From Pseudonocardia phyllosphaerae (lineage in GTDB: Bacteria > Actinomycetota > Actinomycetes > Mycobacteriales > Pseudonocardiaceae): a stretch of 64,000 nt of DNA. Both the position numbers and the translations under genes were made by a program. This document shows positions 23,721 to 32,149 of this stretch, piece after piece. Location: contig NZ_JBKGXS010000005.1 in the NCBI RefSeq assembly GCF_046546475.1, positions 62,001-126,000 on the forward strand, given 5' to 3'. Under the pieces are notes generated by a model. That model was not told the origin of the DNA, did not search any database, and saw only the letters and a list, made by a program, of their open reading frames with translations. Position 1 is the stretch's first letter, and every line of letters begins with the position of its first letter.

Positions 23721-24815
23721 TCAGCCGCAGATCCGGCGGACGGCGTCGAGCAGGGGGTCGCGGCCGGTCACGGCGGTGCCGGGGTGGGGGCCGGGAGACG
23801 GGGCGGGGGAGGCCGGCACGAGGGCCGCGGCCTCCCGGCGCCGTCGGCGCCGCCGGGCGCCGGGGGCCTCGGCGGAGCCCCCGGCAGCCTCGGCGGAGCC
23901 CCCGGCAGCCTCGGCGGAGCCCCCGGCAGCCTCGGCGGAGCCCCCGGCAGCCCCGGCGGGGTTCCCGGCAGGTGCGGCGGACGTCGCGGTTCCGGTTCCA
24001 TCGGCGGGACCGGGGCAGGCCGCACCTCCGGAGCACCCGCATCCGCAGTCGTCGCCGGGCTCGGAGCCGGGCACCCGGTGGGAGGGCACCGCGCACGCGT
24101 CGGCCGGCTCCCGGGCGGCGTCGTCGCCCAGCAGGTAGGACAGCACCTCCTGCGGCCAGAGCGCGACGAACTCGGCGCCGGCCTCGGTCAGCTCGGCGGC
24201 GGTGTGCATCCCCCAGGTCACCCCGACGACGCGCACGCCGACCTCGCGGGCGTCCCGGACGTCGCCTGCGGTGTCGGTGACCAGCACCGTCGTCGCGGGA
24301 TCCGGACGGGCCGCCTCACCGCCCTCGTCGTAGTCGGCGGAGCAGCGACGGCCGAAACCGCTGCCGGCGTCGGCGAGGAAGGTGCGCAGTGCCGCCCGCT
24401 TGTCCGGGGCGACGTCGCCGCCGAACACGTGCGCGAAGCAGTAGGCGAGGTCGTTGTCGACCAGCACCCGCCGCAGCACCTCCATCGCATTCGACGACAT
24501 CACCGCGAGCGTGCACTCCGACGCCAGCCTCCGGACCACCGCCTGCATGCCCGGCACCAGCGGCGGCGAGTAGGACGACCGCAGCGCAGCCAGGAAGTCC
24601 GCCGTCGCCGCCCGCGCCTGCTCGTCGGTGGAGCAGAGGCTGCGGATCGAGGTGAACACGTTGCCGCGGAACAGGCCGAAGTACTGCCCCGGGGTGTCCA
24701 CCCCGAGACCGTGCCGGCGGCTGATCGGCTCGAAGACCTCCCAGGAGGCCAGCCGCGTCTGGACCAGGGTGCCGTCGAGGTCGAAGACGACCGCGCGTAC
24801 CGGCGGGGTGCTCAT
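23721..24815 (-). CDS. HAD-superfamily hydrolase with a repetitive, cysteine-bearing C-terminal extension
   Basis: A 364-residue protein. Residues about 1-235 form a HAD phosphatase of the phosphoglycolate phosphatase/beta-phosphoglucomutase type: Asp12 and Asp14 in VVFDLDGTL, motif II Ser in VMSSNA, Lys in PDKRAAL, acidic motif VTDTAGD. The extension contains DCGCGCSGGAAC, four tandem AGGSAEA repeats (encoded by 23866-23949), a basic RRRRRR stretch and a terminal amphipathic segment DPLLDAVRRICG. A flexible linker ending in a short amphipathic helix is how many microcompartment cargo enzymes are targeted. The ATG overlaps the upstream gene (ATGA). Substrate unknown; a phosphorylated intermediate of the neighbouring pathway is an inference. 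Confidence 0.85.
   Translation of the reverse strand: MSTPPVRAVVFDLDGTLVQTRLASWEVFEPISRRHGLGVDTPGQYFGLFRGNVFTSIRSLCSTDEQARAATADFLAALRSSYSPPLVPGMQAVVRRLASECTLAVMSSNAMEVLRRVLVDNDLAYCFAHVFGGDVAPDKRAALRTFLADAGSGFGRRCSADYDEGGEAARPDPATTVLVTDTAGDVRDAREVGVRVVGVTWGMHTAAELTEAGAEFVALWPQEVLSYLLGDDAAREPADACAVPSHRVPGSEPGDDCGCGCSGGAACPGPADGTGTATSAAPAGNPAGAAGGSAEAAGGSAEAAGGSAEAAGGSAEAPGARRRRRRREAAALVPASPAPSPGPHPGTAVTGRDPLLDAVRRICG
23866..23949. repeat. Four identical 21-bp tandem repeats inside the HAD gene
   Basis: The unit GCCTCGGCGGAGCCCCCGGCA is repeated four times without change and encodes AGGSAEA on the minus strand, a flexible linker. Perfect identity suggests recent slippage expansion. Confidence 0.9.
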
Positions 24816-25786
24816 GGGCGGCTGTAGACCTCACCGAGCTCGCCGAGCCCGATGAAGTCCATGCACTCGCCGTAGCCGGTGCGCCCCTCGCCGGTCCAGC
24901 GCAGCAACGCGTTGTGCCCGACGACGCCCGGCTGGGACTGCCACGGGAACGTGGTCAGCGCCTCGCCCTCCACCGTCAGCCGCCGGTCGCCTGCGGTCAC
25001 CTCGATCGCGATGTGCTCGGGGTAGAGGCCGCGGCGCCGGGTCAGGCCGCTGCCCCCGTCGAGGCCGTGCAGCTTGCCGTTCTCGACGAGGTAGCCGTGG
25101 GTCAGCCGCAGCGGGGAGTCACCGTCCGGCCCGTTCGCGGTGTCGAAGTCGAACAGCCCGTGCACGACGAGGTCGCCGCCGAAGTGGGCGTGCAGCCAGG
25201 ACAGTCGCGAGGTCTGCCGTTCCGCGCGCACGCCCCAGCTGTGGTCCATCGTCGCGACGCAGTCGATCGGCAGCGTCCGGCCGCGGACCGACAGCTCGCC
25301 CTCGTAGTGCCCGGACTGGTCGAAGTGCCCGGCGTAGGCGTGCCCCCAGGTCTTGGCCATGTCCCGGTCGGCGGCCAGCGGGTCCATGCCGGGGTCGTTG
25401 ATGTCGTACGCCGGCATGATCGCGGTGTAGCGGAACCGGATCTCCACCCCTGCCGCCGGGTCCGAGTACGACACGTCCCACACCCGGTTCGGGTCGGTGG
25501 CGACGACCTTCAGCCCGTTGGGCAGCTCGTAGTCGAGCAGGCTCTCGGGCACGGGCAGGTTCTGCGCGTCCCAGTACTCGGCGGCCCACGGCTCGCGCAC
25601 CCGCCGGGAGTTGATCGACACCGTCGAGCCGACCATCCCGATCGGCTTGCGGTGCAGGGCGTAGAGCCCGATGTTCACCGGCCGGTCGGTGTCCTGCCCG
25701 GCGTAGAGACCGAAGTAGTTGGTCTCGGCCCAGAGCGGGTCGTCGCTGGTGGGGGTGTGGAACTCTGCGTCCTCGGGGCGGATCAC
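24812..25786 (-). CDS. DUF7064-like protein of unknown function
   Basis: A 324-residue soluble protein resembling uncharacterised actinobacterial proteins (DUF7064-like, perhaps with an AttH/CrtC-type beta-barrel fold), identified from general appearance only. It is rich in Trp, Tyr and His: MDHSWGVRAERQ and WLHAHFGGD are the kind of segments conserved in that group. AGGAGG precedes the GTG at 25786. It is the first gene of a two-gene operon with the HAD hydrolase and is divergent from the BMC operon, sharing the operator at 25867-25893. Confidence 0.7.
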   Translation of the reverse strand: MIRPEDAEFHTPTSDDPLWAETNYFGLYAGQDTDRPVNIGLYALHRKPIGMVGSTVSINSRRVREPWAAEYWDAQNLPVPESLLDYELPNGLKVVATDPNRVWDVSYSDPAAGVEIRFRYTAIMPAYDINDPGMDPLAADRDMAKTWGHAYAGHFDQSGHYEGELSVRGRTLPIDCVATMDHSWGVRAERQTSRLSWLHAHFGGDLVVHGLFDFDTANGPDGDSPLRLTHGYLVENGKLHGLDGGSGLTRRRGLYPEHIAIEVTAGDRRLTVEGEALTTFPWQSQPGVVGHNALLRWTGEGRTGYGECMDFIGLGELGEVYSRP

Positions 25787-25866
25787 CGGTGAACCTCCTG
25801 GCGCGGGCACGTGCTCGACACCCTGCACACTCCCGCTCGCGTACCCGTCGCGGCCACGGCGCCGGT

Positions 25867-25893
25867 GGACAACGGCCACGGCCGACGTTGTCC
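25867..25893. promoter_or_regulatory. Regulon operator, copy 3, in the divergent BMC promoter
   Basis: GGACAA 25867-25872 and TTGTCC 25888-25893 with the same 15-base spacing as the other copies; the additional TGTCC half-site is missing here. A lone TGTCC follows at 25931. It lies 104 bp before the BMC-P gene and 80 bp before the DUF7064-like gene. Confidence 0.65.
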
Positions 25894-25997
25894 CGGACGG
25901 ATAACGCCGACCGGATCATCGCGGTCCTACTGTCCCGGAGCGACGGTGGCCCCGCTCACACGAGGGGCCGCCACACACCGACGGAGGTGGCCCGGGC

Positions 25998-26357
25998 ATG
26001 CAGCTGGCGACGGTGCTCGGCCAGGTCGTCTCGACGATCAAGGGTCCCGGGCTCGAGCGGTTCACCCTCCTCCTGGTCGCCGACGCGACCACCGGCACCG
26101 ATGCGACGACCGGCACCGATGCGACGACCGGCACCGATGCGACGACCGGCGCCGACGCGCGCACCGGCGGCGCGCCGGACGTCACCGGCTACGTCGCCGT
26201 CGACACCGTCGGAGCCGGCGTCGGGGAGCTCGTGCTCGTCGCCACCGGCGGTGCCGCCCGGATCGCCGCCGGCGCCGACGTCCCCACCGACCGCGCGGTC
26301 GTCGGCATCGCCGACACCGTCGTACGGGACGGCGCGGTCACCTACCAGAAATCCTGA
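25998..26357 (+). CDS. BMC-P pentameric shell vertex protein (EutN/CcmL family)
   Basis: A 119-residue member of the EutN/CcmL family, which caps the vertices of microcompartment shells. Family features: MQLATVLGQVVSTIK at the start, VAVDTVGAGVGELVLVATGGAAR in the core and the ending IVGIADTVV-like strand. Residues 30-53 are an insertion of four ATTGTD-type repeats in a surface loop, unusual for the family. GGAGG precedes the ATG. It opens the BMC operon that runs to about 34.3 kb. Confidence 0.92.
   Translation: MQLATVLGQVVSTIKGPGLERFTLLLVADATTGTDATTGTDATTGTDATTGADARTGGAPDVTGYVAVDTVGAGVGELVLVATGGAARIAAGADVPTDRAVVGIADTVVRDGAVTYQKS
26085..26156. repeat. 18-bp tandem repeat, four copies, in the BMC-P gene
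   Basis: The unit GCGACGACCGGCACCGAT repeats in frame four times (first and last copies with one or two changes), adding 24 residues to a loop of the BMC-P protein. Confidence 0.9.
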
Positions 26358-26433
26358 TCCCGGTCCCTGCGCCCGCAGGGCCCCGCCACCCCAACCCGGC
26401 ACACCCAGAACCAGGCACACCCAGGAGGACACC

Positions 26434-26757
26434 ATGGCTCCGACGAGCGAGGCCCCGGCCGCCCCCACCCTGCGCGGCGCGCTGGGCCTGATCGAGACGA
26501 AGGGTCTGGTCGGCGCGATCGAGGCCGCCGACGCGATGGTCAAGGCCGCGAACGTGCAGGTACTCGGGCACAAGGAGATCGGCGGCGGCCTCGTCACGAT
26601 CATGGTCCGCGGCGACGTCGGCGCGGTGAAGGCCGCCACCGACGCCGGCGCGGTCGCCGCCGGGAAGGCGGGCGAGGTCGTCTCCGTGCACGTCATCCCG
26701 CGCCCGCACGACGAGACCGAGGGCATCCTCACGTCGCTGACCCGCCCCAAGAGCTGA
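26434..26757 (+). CDS. BMC-H hexameric shell protein
   Basis: A 107-residue single BMC-domain protein that forms shell hexamers. Typical segments are ALGLIETKGLVGAIEAADAM (first strand and helix), VMVRGDVGAVKAATDAG and VHVIPRPH. Residues 1-13 are a short Ala/Pro-rich extension. CCAGGAGGACACC precedes the ATG. It lies 76 bp after the BMC-P gene and before the aldehyde dehydrogenase. Confidence 0.96.
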   Translation: MAPTSEAPAAPTLRGALGLIETKGLVGAIEAADAMVKAANVQVLGHKEIGGGLVTIMVRGDVGAVKAATDAGAVAAGKAGEVVSVHVIPRPHDETEGILTSLTRPKS

Positions 26758-26804
26758 GCCGGATCCCGAGCGAACCCAGCTGAGCCGATCACCGAGGGGT
26801 GGAG

Positions 26805-28214
26805 ATGACCGCAGCAGCCACCGGCGCACCGGCCGGCCTCGACGCCGACCTGGCAGGCCTGGCCGACGTCCGGGCCAAGGCCCGCGCCGCCCGCGAGGCC
26901 TTCACCTCGCTCGAGGGCGTCGACCAGGAGACCCTCGACCACTGGGTGCGCGCCATGGCGCGGGCCGGGACGAAGGCCGCCGAGGAGCTCGCCCGCCTCG
27001 CCGTCGACGAGACCGGCTACGGCGTCTACGAGCACAAGATCTACAAGAACCGCTACAACACCGGCTTCGTCGCCCGCTGGATGCTGGATCGTCGCGCGAT
27101 CGGCGTCCTCTGGGTCGACGACGACGCCCGCGTCACCGCCGTCGGTACCCCGATGGGGGTGATCGCCGGGATCATCCCGGTCACCAACCCGACGTCGACG
27201 GCGCTGTTCAAGAGCCTCGCGGCGGTCAAGTCCGGCAACGGGATCGTGCACGCCCCGCACCCGCGGGCCGCACGGTGCACGCTGCGCGCCGCCGAGATCA
27301 TGGCCGAGGCCGCCGTGGGCGCGGGTGCCCCGGAGGGGCTCGTGTCGTGCCTGGAGAACCCGACGCTGCCCGCCACCCGGGAGCTGATGAGCCGCGACGA
27401 GATCGCGCTCGTGCTCGCCACCGGCGGGCCGGGGATGGTGCGCGCGGCGTACTCCAGCGGGAAGCCGACGATCGCCGTCGGTGCCGGGAACGTGCCCGCC
27501 TACGTCGGCCGCAGCGTCCCGGACCCGGCCGAGGCCGCCGAAATGATCATCACGTCGAAGTCGTTCGACAACGGGACGGCGTGCGTGGCCGAGCAGTCGG
27601 TCGTCGTCGTCGAGGACGTGGCGGAGCCGTTCCTGGCCGCGTTCGGCGAGCGCGGCGCGTACTGGATGAACGCACCGCAGCAGGCGGCGCTGGCCCGGGT
27701 GCTGTTCGACGAGCGCGGGGCGATGCGGCCCGCGTCGGTCGGCCGGACCGCGGTGCAACTGGCCGAGCTCGCCGGGTTCGGCGTGCCGACGGCGACCCGC
27801 GTGCTGGCCTGCACGCTCGGCTCCGTCGGCGTCGACACCCCGTTGTCCCGGGAGATCCTCGGGCCGGTGCTGTCGGTGTACCGGGAGCCCGATCCGGCCG
27901 CCGGCCTGCGGCGCTGCCGCGAGATCCTGGCCCTCGACGGGGAGGGGCACACCGCCGCGGTGCACGCCGCCGACCCGGAGGAGGTCGCCCCGTTCGGCTC
28001 GCTGCCCGCCGGGCGCATCGTGGTCAACACGCCCGCGCTGTTCGGCGGGATGGGCTACTCCACCGACGTCGACCCGTCGTTCCAGCTCGGTACGGGGACG
28101 TGGAGCGGCTCGATCTGCTCGGACAACGTCACCCCGCTGCACCTGATCAACATCAAGCGGATCGCGCACGAGGTACGGCCGTGGCGCACCGTCTACGACC
28201 CGGTGGAGCTGTGA
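26805..28214 (+). CDS. Microcompartment acylating aldehyde dehydrogenase (PduP/EutE-like)
   Basis: A 469-residue CoA-acylating aldehyde dehydrogenase: aldehyde + NAD+ + CoA to acyl-CoA + NADH. The nucleophile Cys is in FDNGTACVAEQ, with VTNPTSTALFKS and ATGGPGMV cofactor segments and the C-terminal GTGTWSGS of this family. It resembles the signature dehydrogenase of RMM-type compartments. No clear encapsulation peptide is seen, unless the N-terminal 30 residues serve. It lies between BMC-H and the EutJ-like gene, so it is very probably the core luminal enzyme. The aldehyde is unknown, most likely short-chain. Confidence 0.93.
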   Translation: MTAAATGAPAGLDADLAGLADVRAKARAAREAFTSLEGVDQETLDHWVRAMARAGTKAAEELARLAVDETGYGVYEHKIYKNRYNTGFVARWMLDRRAIGVLWVDDDARVTAVGTPMGVIAGIIPVTNPTSTALFKSLAAVKSGNGIVHAPHPRAARCTLRAAEIMAEAAVGAGAPEGLVSCLENPTLPATRELMSRDEIALVLATGGPGMVRAAYSSGKPTIAVGAGNVPAYVGRSVPDPAEAAEMIITSKSFDNGTACVAEQSVVVVEDVAEPFLAAFGERGAYWMNAPQQAALARVLFDERGAMRPASVGRTAVQLAELAGFGVPTATRVLACTLGSVGVDTPLSREILGPVLSVYREPDPAAGLRRCREILALDGEGHTAAVHAADPEEVAPFGSLPAGRIVVNTPALFGGMGYSTDVDPSFQLGTGTWSGSICSDNVTPLHLINIKRIAHEVRPWRTVYDPVEL

Positions 28215-28216
28215 CC

Positions 28217-29110
28217 ATGACCGCTCCCACTGTCTCCTGCCGGGCCGGTTCCGCTGCGGCGCAGGGCCCCGAGGCGCTGCTCACCGCCGCCGCGGCGACC
28301 GCGCAGGCCGTCGCCCGCGACGGGGTACCCGACGCCCCGGCCGCCGCTGCGCTGGCCGCGGCGTCGTCGCTGCGCACCGGGGTCGACCTCGGCACGGCGA
28401 GCTGCGTGCTCACCGTGCTCGCCGTCTCCGGCGACGGGGCGCAGTACCCGGTGTGGGTGGACGCCCACCCGTCCGGGGCGCTGGCCGACGGCGTCGTCGT
28501 CGACTTCGCCCGGGCCATCGCTGCGGTCCGCCGGCTGCGCGAACGCGCCGAGGCCGGGCTCGGCACCCGCCTCGCGACGGCCGCGACGGCCTATCCGCCG
28601 TGCATCCCGGTCACCGACGCCCGGGCGTGCGCCTACGTCTGCGAGTCCGCCGGGTTCGACGACGCCGTGCTGGTCGACGAGGTCGACGCCGCGCAGCGCA
28701 CGCTCGGCGTGCACGACGGGGTCGTCGTCGACGTCGGCGGCGGCTCGACCGGGGTCGGCGTCTACCGCGGCGGCGAGCTCGTCCGGCTCGACGACCGGCC
28801 CGGCGGTGGCCACCACCTCGACCTGATGCTCGCCGGTGGTCTCGGCATCGCCGTCGAGGACGCCGAGCCCTACAAACGCGCCCACCCGGACGAGGCCTTC
28901 CCGGTCCTGGTCCCCGGCCTGCAGCGGATCGCGGAGAACGTCCGCGTGCTCACCGCGGGCGCCGAGGACCTGCCCCTGCACATCGCGGGTGGTGCCCTGA
29001 TGATCGCCGGCGCGGAGACCGTGTTGGCCAGGTACCTGGAGCGAACCGTCGTGACCTATCCGCACGCACTGCTCATCACCCCGCTCGGCATCGCGAGGGC
29101 CGCGGCATGA
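28217..29110 (+). CDS. EutJ-like ASKHA-fold ATPase
   Basis: A 297-residue protein. After an Ala-rich N-terminus of about 50 residues it shows actin/Hsp70-fold signatures: GVDLGTASCVLTVLA (phosphate 1), VVVDVGGGSTGVGVYRGG (phosphate 2) and IAGGALMIAGAE (adenosine). EutJ proteins are presumed chaperones or reactivases in microcompartment operons. The ATG at 28217 has GGAG nine bases upstream; a GTG at 28211 that would overlap the preceding stop is less well placed. The stop overlaps the BMC-T start (ATGA). Confidence 0.88.
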   Translation: MTAPTVSCRAGSAAAQGPEALLTAAAATAQAVARDGVPDAPAAAALAAASSLRTGVDLGTASCVLTVLAVSGDGAQYPVWVDAHPSGALADGVVVDFARAIAAVRRLRERAEAGLGTRLATAATAYPPCIPVTDARACAYVCESAGFDDAVLVDEVDAAQRTLGVHDGVVVDVGGGSTGVGVYRGGELVRLDDRPGGGHHLDLMLAGGLGIAVEDAEPYKRAHPDEAFPVLVPGLQRIAENVRVLTAGAEDLPLHIAGGALMIAGAETVLARYLERTVVTYPHALLITPLGIARAAA

Positions 29111-29742
29111 GCACACCCACCCCCACGCTGCGCACCTACGCGTTCATCGACCGCATGCAGCCGCAGTGCGCGGCGCACATCGCGGCCACCAGCCCCGGCG
29201 ACGTCCCGATCGCCGGGATGGCCGAGCTCTACATCGAGATGGCCCCCGGGAACGAGGTGTTCCGCGCCGCGGACATCGCGCTCAAGGCAGCCGGGGTGCG
29301 CCCCGCACTGCAGATCATCGAGCGCGAGTTCGGGCTGCTGGAGATCCACTCCGAGCAGCAGGCCGAGGTGCTCGCGTCCGGCCAGGCGATCCTCGACGAG
29401 CTGGGCATGACCGAGGCCGACCGGATCCGCCCGACGATCGCCTCCACCCAGTTCATCACCAACGTGCACCCGTACCAGGCGCAGCTGCTCAACAAGTGGC
29501 GCAAGGGATCCATGCTGATGCCCGGGCAGAGCCTTTTCGTCATGGAGGTCGCCCCGGCCGCCTACATCTCGATGGCGGCCAACGAGGCCGAGAAGGCCGC
29601 GAACATCACCGTCATCGAGCTGCGCGCGGTCGGCCGGTTCGGCCGGATGTTCCTGTCCGGCACCGAGAGCGAGGTCCAGTCCGCGCGCGACGCCGCCGTC
29701 GCCGCCCTGGAGACCGTGCACGGCCGGGAGGACACGCGGTGA
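29107..29742 (+). CDS. BMC-T tandem-domain shell protein
   Basis: A 211-residue protein made of two BMC domains (about residues 5-100 and 108-205), forming trimeric pseudo-hexamers. Segments MAELYIEMAPGNEV and QSLFVMEVAPAAYISMAANEAEKAAN are typical. Such proteins often carry a gated pore. It overlaps both the EutJ-like gene (ATGA) and the next dehydrogenase (GTGA). With BMC-P and two BMC-H proteins it completes a four-type shell, the same set described for RMM. Confidence 0.9.
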   Translation: MSTPTPTLRTYAFIDRMQPQCAAHIAATSPGDVPIAGMAELYIEMAPGNEVFRAADIALKAAGVRPALQIIEREFGLLEIHSEQQAEVLASGQAILDELGMTEADRIRPTIASTQFITNVHPYQAQLLNKWRKGSMLMPGQSLFVMEVAPAAYISMAANEAEKAANITVIELRAVGRFGRMFLSGTESEVQSARDAAVAALETVHGREDTR

Positions 29743-31073
29743 CCGTCATCGGAGCGGCTCAGGTCGACGGGGCCGTGGGCGACGGTGGGGTGCTGCGGGT
29801 CGGCCCGCGGGACGTGGTGACGCCGCTGGCGCGGGAGCGGGCCCGGGAGCTGGACGTCGAGATCGTGGCCGGGACGGATGCGGCGGGGAACGCCGGGCCG
29901 GCGGCGCCGGGGAATGCCGGGCTCGGGAGTGCCGGGCCGGGGAGCGCCGGGCCGGACAGTGCGGCGACCGGAGCCGGGGGCGCACCGCTGTCGCCCTCGC
30001 CGGCCGGGCGAGGGCACGGTGGCGCCCAGGGTGCTCCGCCACCACCGCTGCGGCCGCCGTCGGGCGCGCTCTACCGGCGTGGCGCCCCGCTGCCCGCGGC
30101 CGTGCGGCCCGGGGGAGCGCCCGCCGGAAACACCGGGCGGGTGGTCGTCGTCGGCGCCGGGAACGTCGGCATGGTCGCAGCCATGCGCCTGGCCGACGCC
30201 GACGTGTTCGGCGAGGTCGTGCTCGTCGACATCGACGAGGGCCGTGCCGCGGGGATCGCGCTCGACCTCACCCACACCGCGGCGCTGTCCGGCTTCGACA
30301 CCCGGGTGCGCGGCGCCGGGACCGTGGAGGAGGCGGGCCCGGCCGACTACGTGGTCATCACCGCGGGGAAGCCGCGCACCCCCGGCATGACCCGCTCCGA
30401 TCTGATCAGCACGAACGCCGCGATCGTCGGCGACGTCGCCCGCCGGGTCGCCGCGACGTCGCCGCAGGCGGTGATCGTCGTCGTCACCAACCCGCTGGAC
30501 GAGATGACCCAGCACGCCTGGACGGCGTCCGGTTTCCCGTCGGACCGGGTGCTCGGCATGGCCGGGGTGCTCGACACCGCTCGTTTCCAGGCGCTGGCCG
30601 CGCTCACCGGCGCCGCGCGCGCGGACCGGATCCAGGCGTGGGCGCTCGGCAGCCACGGCGAGGAGATGGTCATCCCGCTCTCGGCCGCGACGGTCGGCAC
30701 CCGCCCGCTCGCCGACGCGATCGCCGCCGACGAGCTCGACGCGATCGTGCAGCGCGCCCGCGCCTCCGGTGGCGAGGTCGTCGGGTTGTTGCGCAGCGGC
30801 AGCGCGTTCATGGCGCCCGGCATGTCCGCGGCCCGGATGGTGCTGGCGATGGCCGCCGACTCCGGCGACGTCATGCCCGCCGCGGTGTACGCGGACGGCA
30901 GCTACGGCATCTCCGGTGTCTACGCCGGGCTCCCGGCCCGGCTGGGACGCGGGGGGCTGCGGGGGATCGTCGAGCTGGACCTGCGTCCGGCCGAGCTCGA
31001 GGCGTTGCACGAGGCGGCGGCCCGGATCCGGGAGCGCCTGGCGGACCTCGCGGAGTCCGCCGCGGCGGCGTGA
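29739..31073 (+). CDS. Malate/lactate dehydrogenase-family enzyme with microcompartment-type N-terminal extension
   Basis: A 444-residue protein. Residues about 130-444 are an LDH/MDH-fold NAD enzyme: VVVVGAGNVGMVAAMR, TAGKPRTPGMTRSDL, VTNPLDEM and the catalytic His in LGSHGEEMV. Arg in the KPRTPGMTR loop, where LDH has Gln, points to a malate-like 2-hydroxy/2-oxo dicarboxylate or related acid. Residues 1-130 are extra: a predicted helix DVVTPLARERARELDVEIV, then a Gly/Ala/Pro linker and ALYRRGAPLP, reminiscent of targeting segments. The GTG at 29739 overlaps the BMC-T stop. It may recycle NADH inside the shell, a role normally filled by an alcohol dehydrogenase. Confidence 0.85.
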   Translation: MTVIGAAQVDGAVGDGGVLRVGPRDVVTPLARERARELDVEIVAGTDAAGNAGPAAPGNAGLGSAGPGSAGPDSAATGAGGAPLSPSPAGRGHGGAQGAPPPPLRPPSGALYRRGAPLPAAVRPGGAPAGNTGRVVVVGAGNVGMVAAMRLADADVFGEVVLVDIDEGRAAGIALDLTHTAALSGFDTRVRGAGTVEEAGPADYVVITAGKPRTPGMTRSDLISTNAAIVGDVARRVAATSPQAVIVVVTNPLDEMTQHAWTASGFPSDRVLGMAGVLDTARFQALAALTGAARADRIQAWALGSHGEEMVIPLSAATVGTRPLADAIAADELDAIVQRARASGGEVVGLLRSGSAFMAPGMSAARMVLAMAADSGDVMPAAVYADGSYGISGVYAGLPARLGRGGLRGIVELDLRPAELEALHEAAARIRERLADLAESAAAA

Positions 31074-31083
31074 CGGGAGCGAC

Positions 31084-32133
31084 ATGAGGGCCGTGGTCTT
31101 CGCCGGGGACGGCGGCGTGCGGGTCACCGACGTCCCGGAAGCGCGGATCGAGGAACCGGCCGACGCGCTGGTACGGGTGCGGCGGGCCGCGGTGTGCGGC
31201 ACCGACCTGCACACCGTCGCGCACGGCGACGGGCTCGACCCCGGCACCGCGCACGCCCCGGGCACCGTGCTGGGGCACGAGTTCGTCGGCGAGGTCGTCG
31301 CGACCGGTGCCGCCGTCGTCGGGCACCGGGCCGGGGACCGGGTCGTCGGCGCGGACTTCACCGCGTGCGGGTCCTGCTGGTGGTGCCGGCGTGGCGACCA
31401 CTGGGAGTGCCCGGGGCGCCGCTTCTTCGGCACCGGCACCGCGTTCGGCCCGGCGCTCGACGGCGCACAGGCCGAGCTGGTGCGGGTGCCGTGGGCCGAC
31501 ACCGTGCTGCGGCCCCTGCCCGACGCCGTCGGCGACGACGCCGCGGTGTTCCTCGGCGACACCCTCGCCACCGGCTACGCCGCCGTCCGCCGCGCCGATC
31601 CGTTGCCCGGGGACACCGTCGCCGTCGTCGGCGGGGGACCGGTCGGGCAGCTCACCGCGCTCGCCGCCCAGGCCTGCGGAGCCGGGACGGTGCTGCTGGT
31701 CGAGCCGGTCGAGGCCCGGCGGGCGCTGGCCGCGGCGGAGGGCTCGGTCGCCGTCGCCCCGGACGATGCCGGCGGCGCCGTCCGGCGGCTCACCGACGGG
31801 CGCGGCGCGGACGTCGTCGTCGACGCGATCGGGGGCCCGCGGGGCCTGGACACCGCGTTCGGCCTGGTCCGGCGGCGCGGGACCGTCGTCTCGGTCGGCG
31901 TGCACACCGGGGACTGGTCGCTGCAGGCCGGCCGCGCGTTCGCCGACGAGCTGACCCTGCGCTTCGCGATCGGTGACGTCATGCGCGACGGCGACGCGCT
32001 CGTCGCGCTGCTGGGGTCCGGGGTGCTGGACCCGACGGTCGTCGTGGGAGAGACGGTGTCGCTGGACGACGTTCCCGAGGCGTACCGCCGCATGGCCGAG
32101 CGACGTACGCTCAAGTCGCTGATCGTGCTCTGA
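31084..32133 (+). CDS. Zinc-dependent medium-chain alcohol dehydrogenase
   Basis: A 349-residue MDR enzyme. Catalytic zinc ligands are Cys in VCGTDLH and His-Glu in LGHEFVG; the structural zinc cluster is CGSCWWCRRGDHWEC. The Rossmann motif VVGGGPVGQL lies near residue 180. It starts 10 bp after the dehydrogenase upstream and precedes the PucR gene, so it belongs to the BMC operon. It may produce the aldehyde from an alcohol or recycle NADH. There is no obvious encapsulation peptide. Confidence 0.93.
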   Translation: MRAVVFAGDGGVRVTDVPEARIEEPADALVRVRRAAVCGTDLHTVAHGDGLDPGTAHAPGTVLGHEFVGEVVATGAAVVGHRAGDRVVGADFTACGSCWWCRRGDHWECPGRRFFGTGTAFGPALDGAQAELVRVPWADTVLRPLPDAVGDDAAVFLGDTLATGYAAVRRADPLPGDTVAVVGGGPVGQLTALAAQACGAGTVLLVEPVEARRALAAAEGSVAVAPDDAGGAVRRLTDGRGADVVVDAIGGPRGLDTAFGLVRRRGTVVSVGVHTGDWSLQAGRAFADELTLRFAIGDVMRDGDALVALLGSGVLDPTVVVGETVSLDDVPEAYRRMAERRTLKSLIVL

Positions 32134-32149
32134 CCGACGGGGGTGGGGG

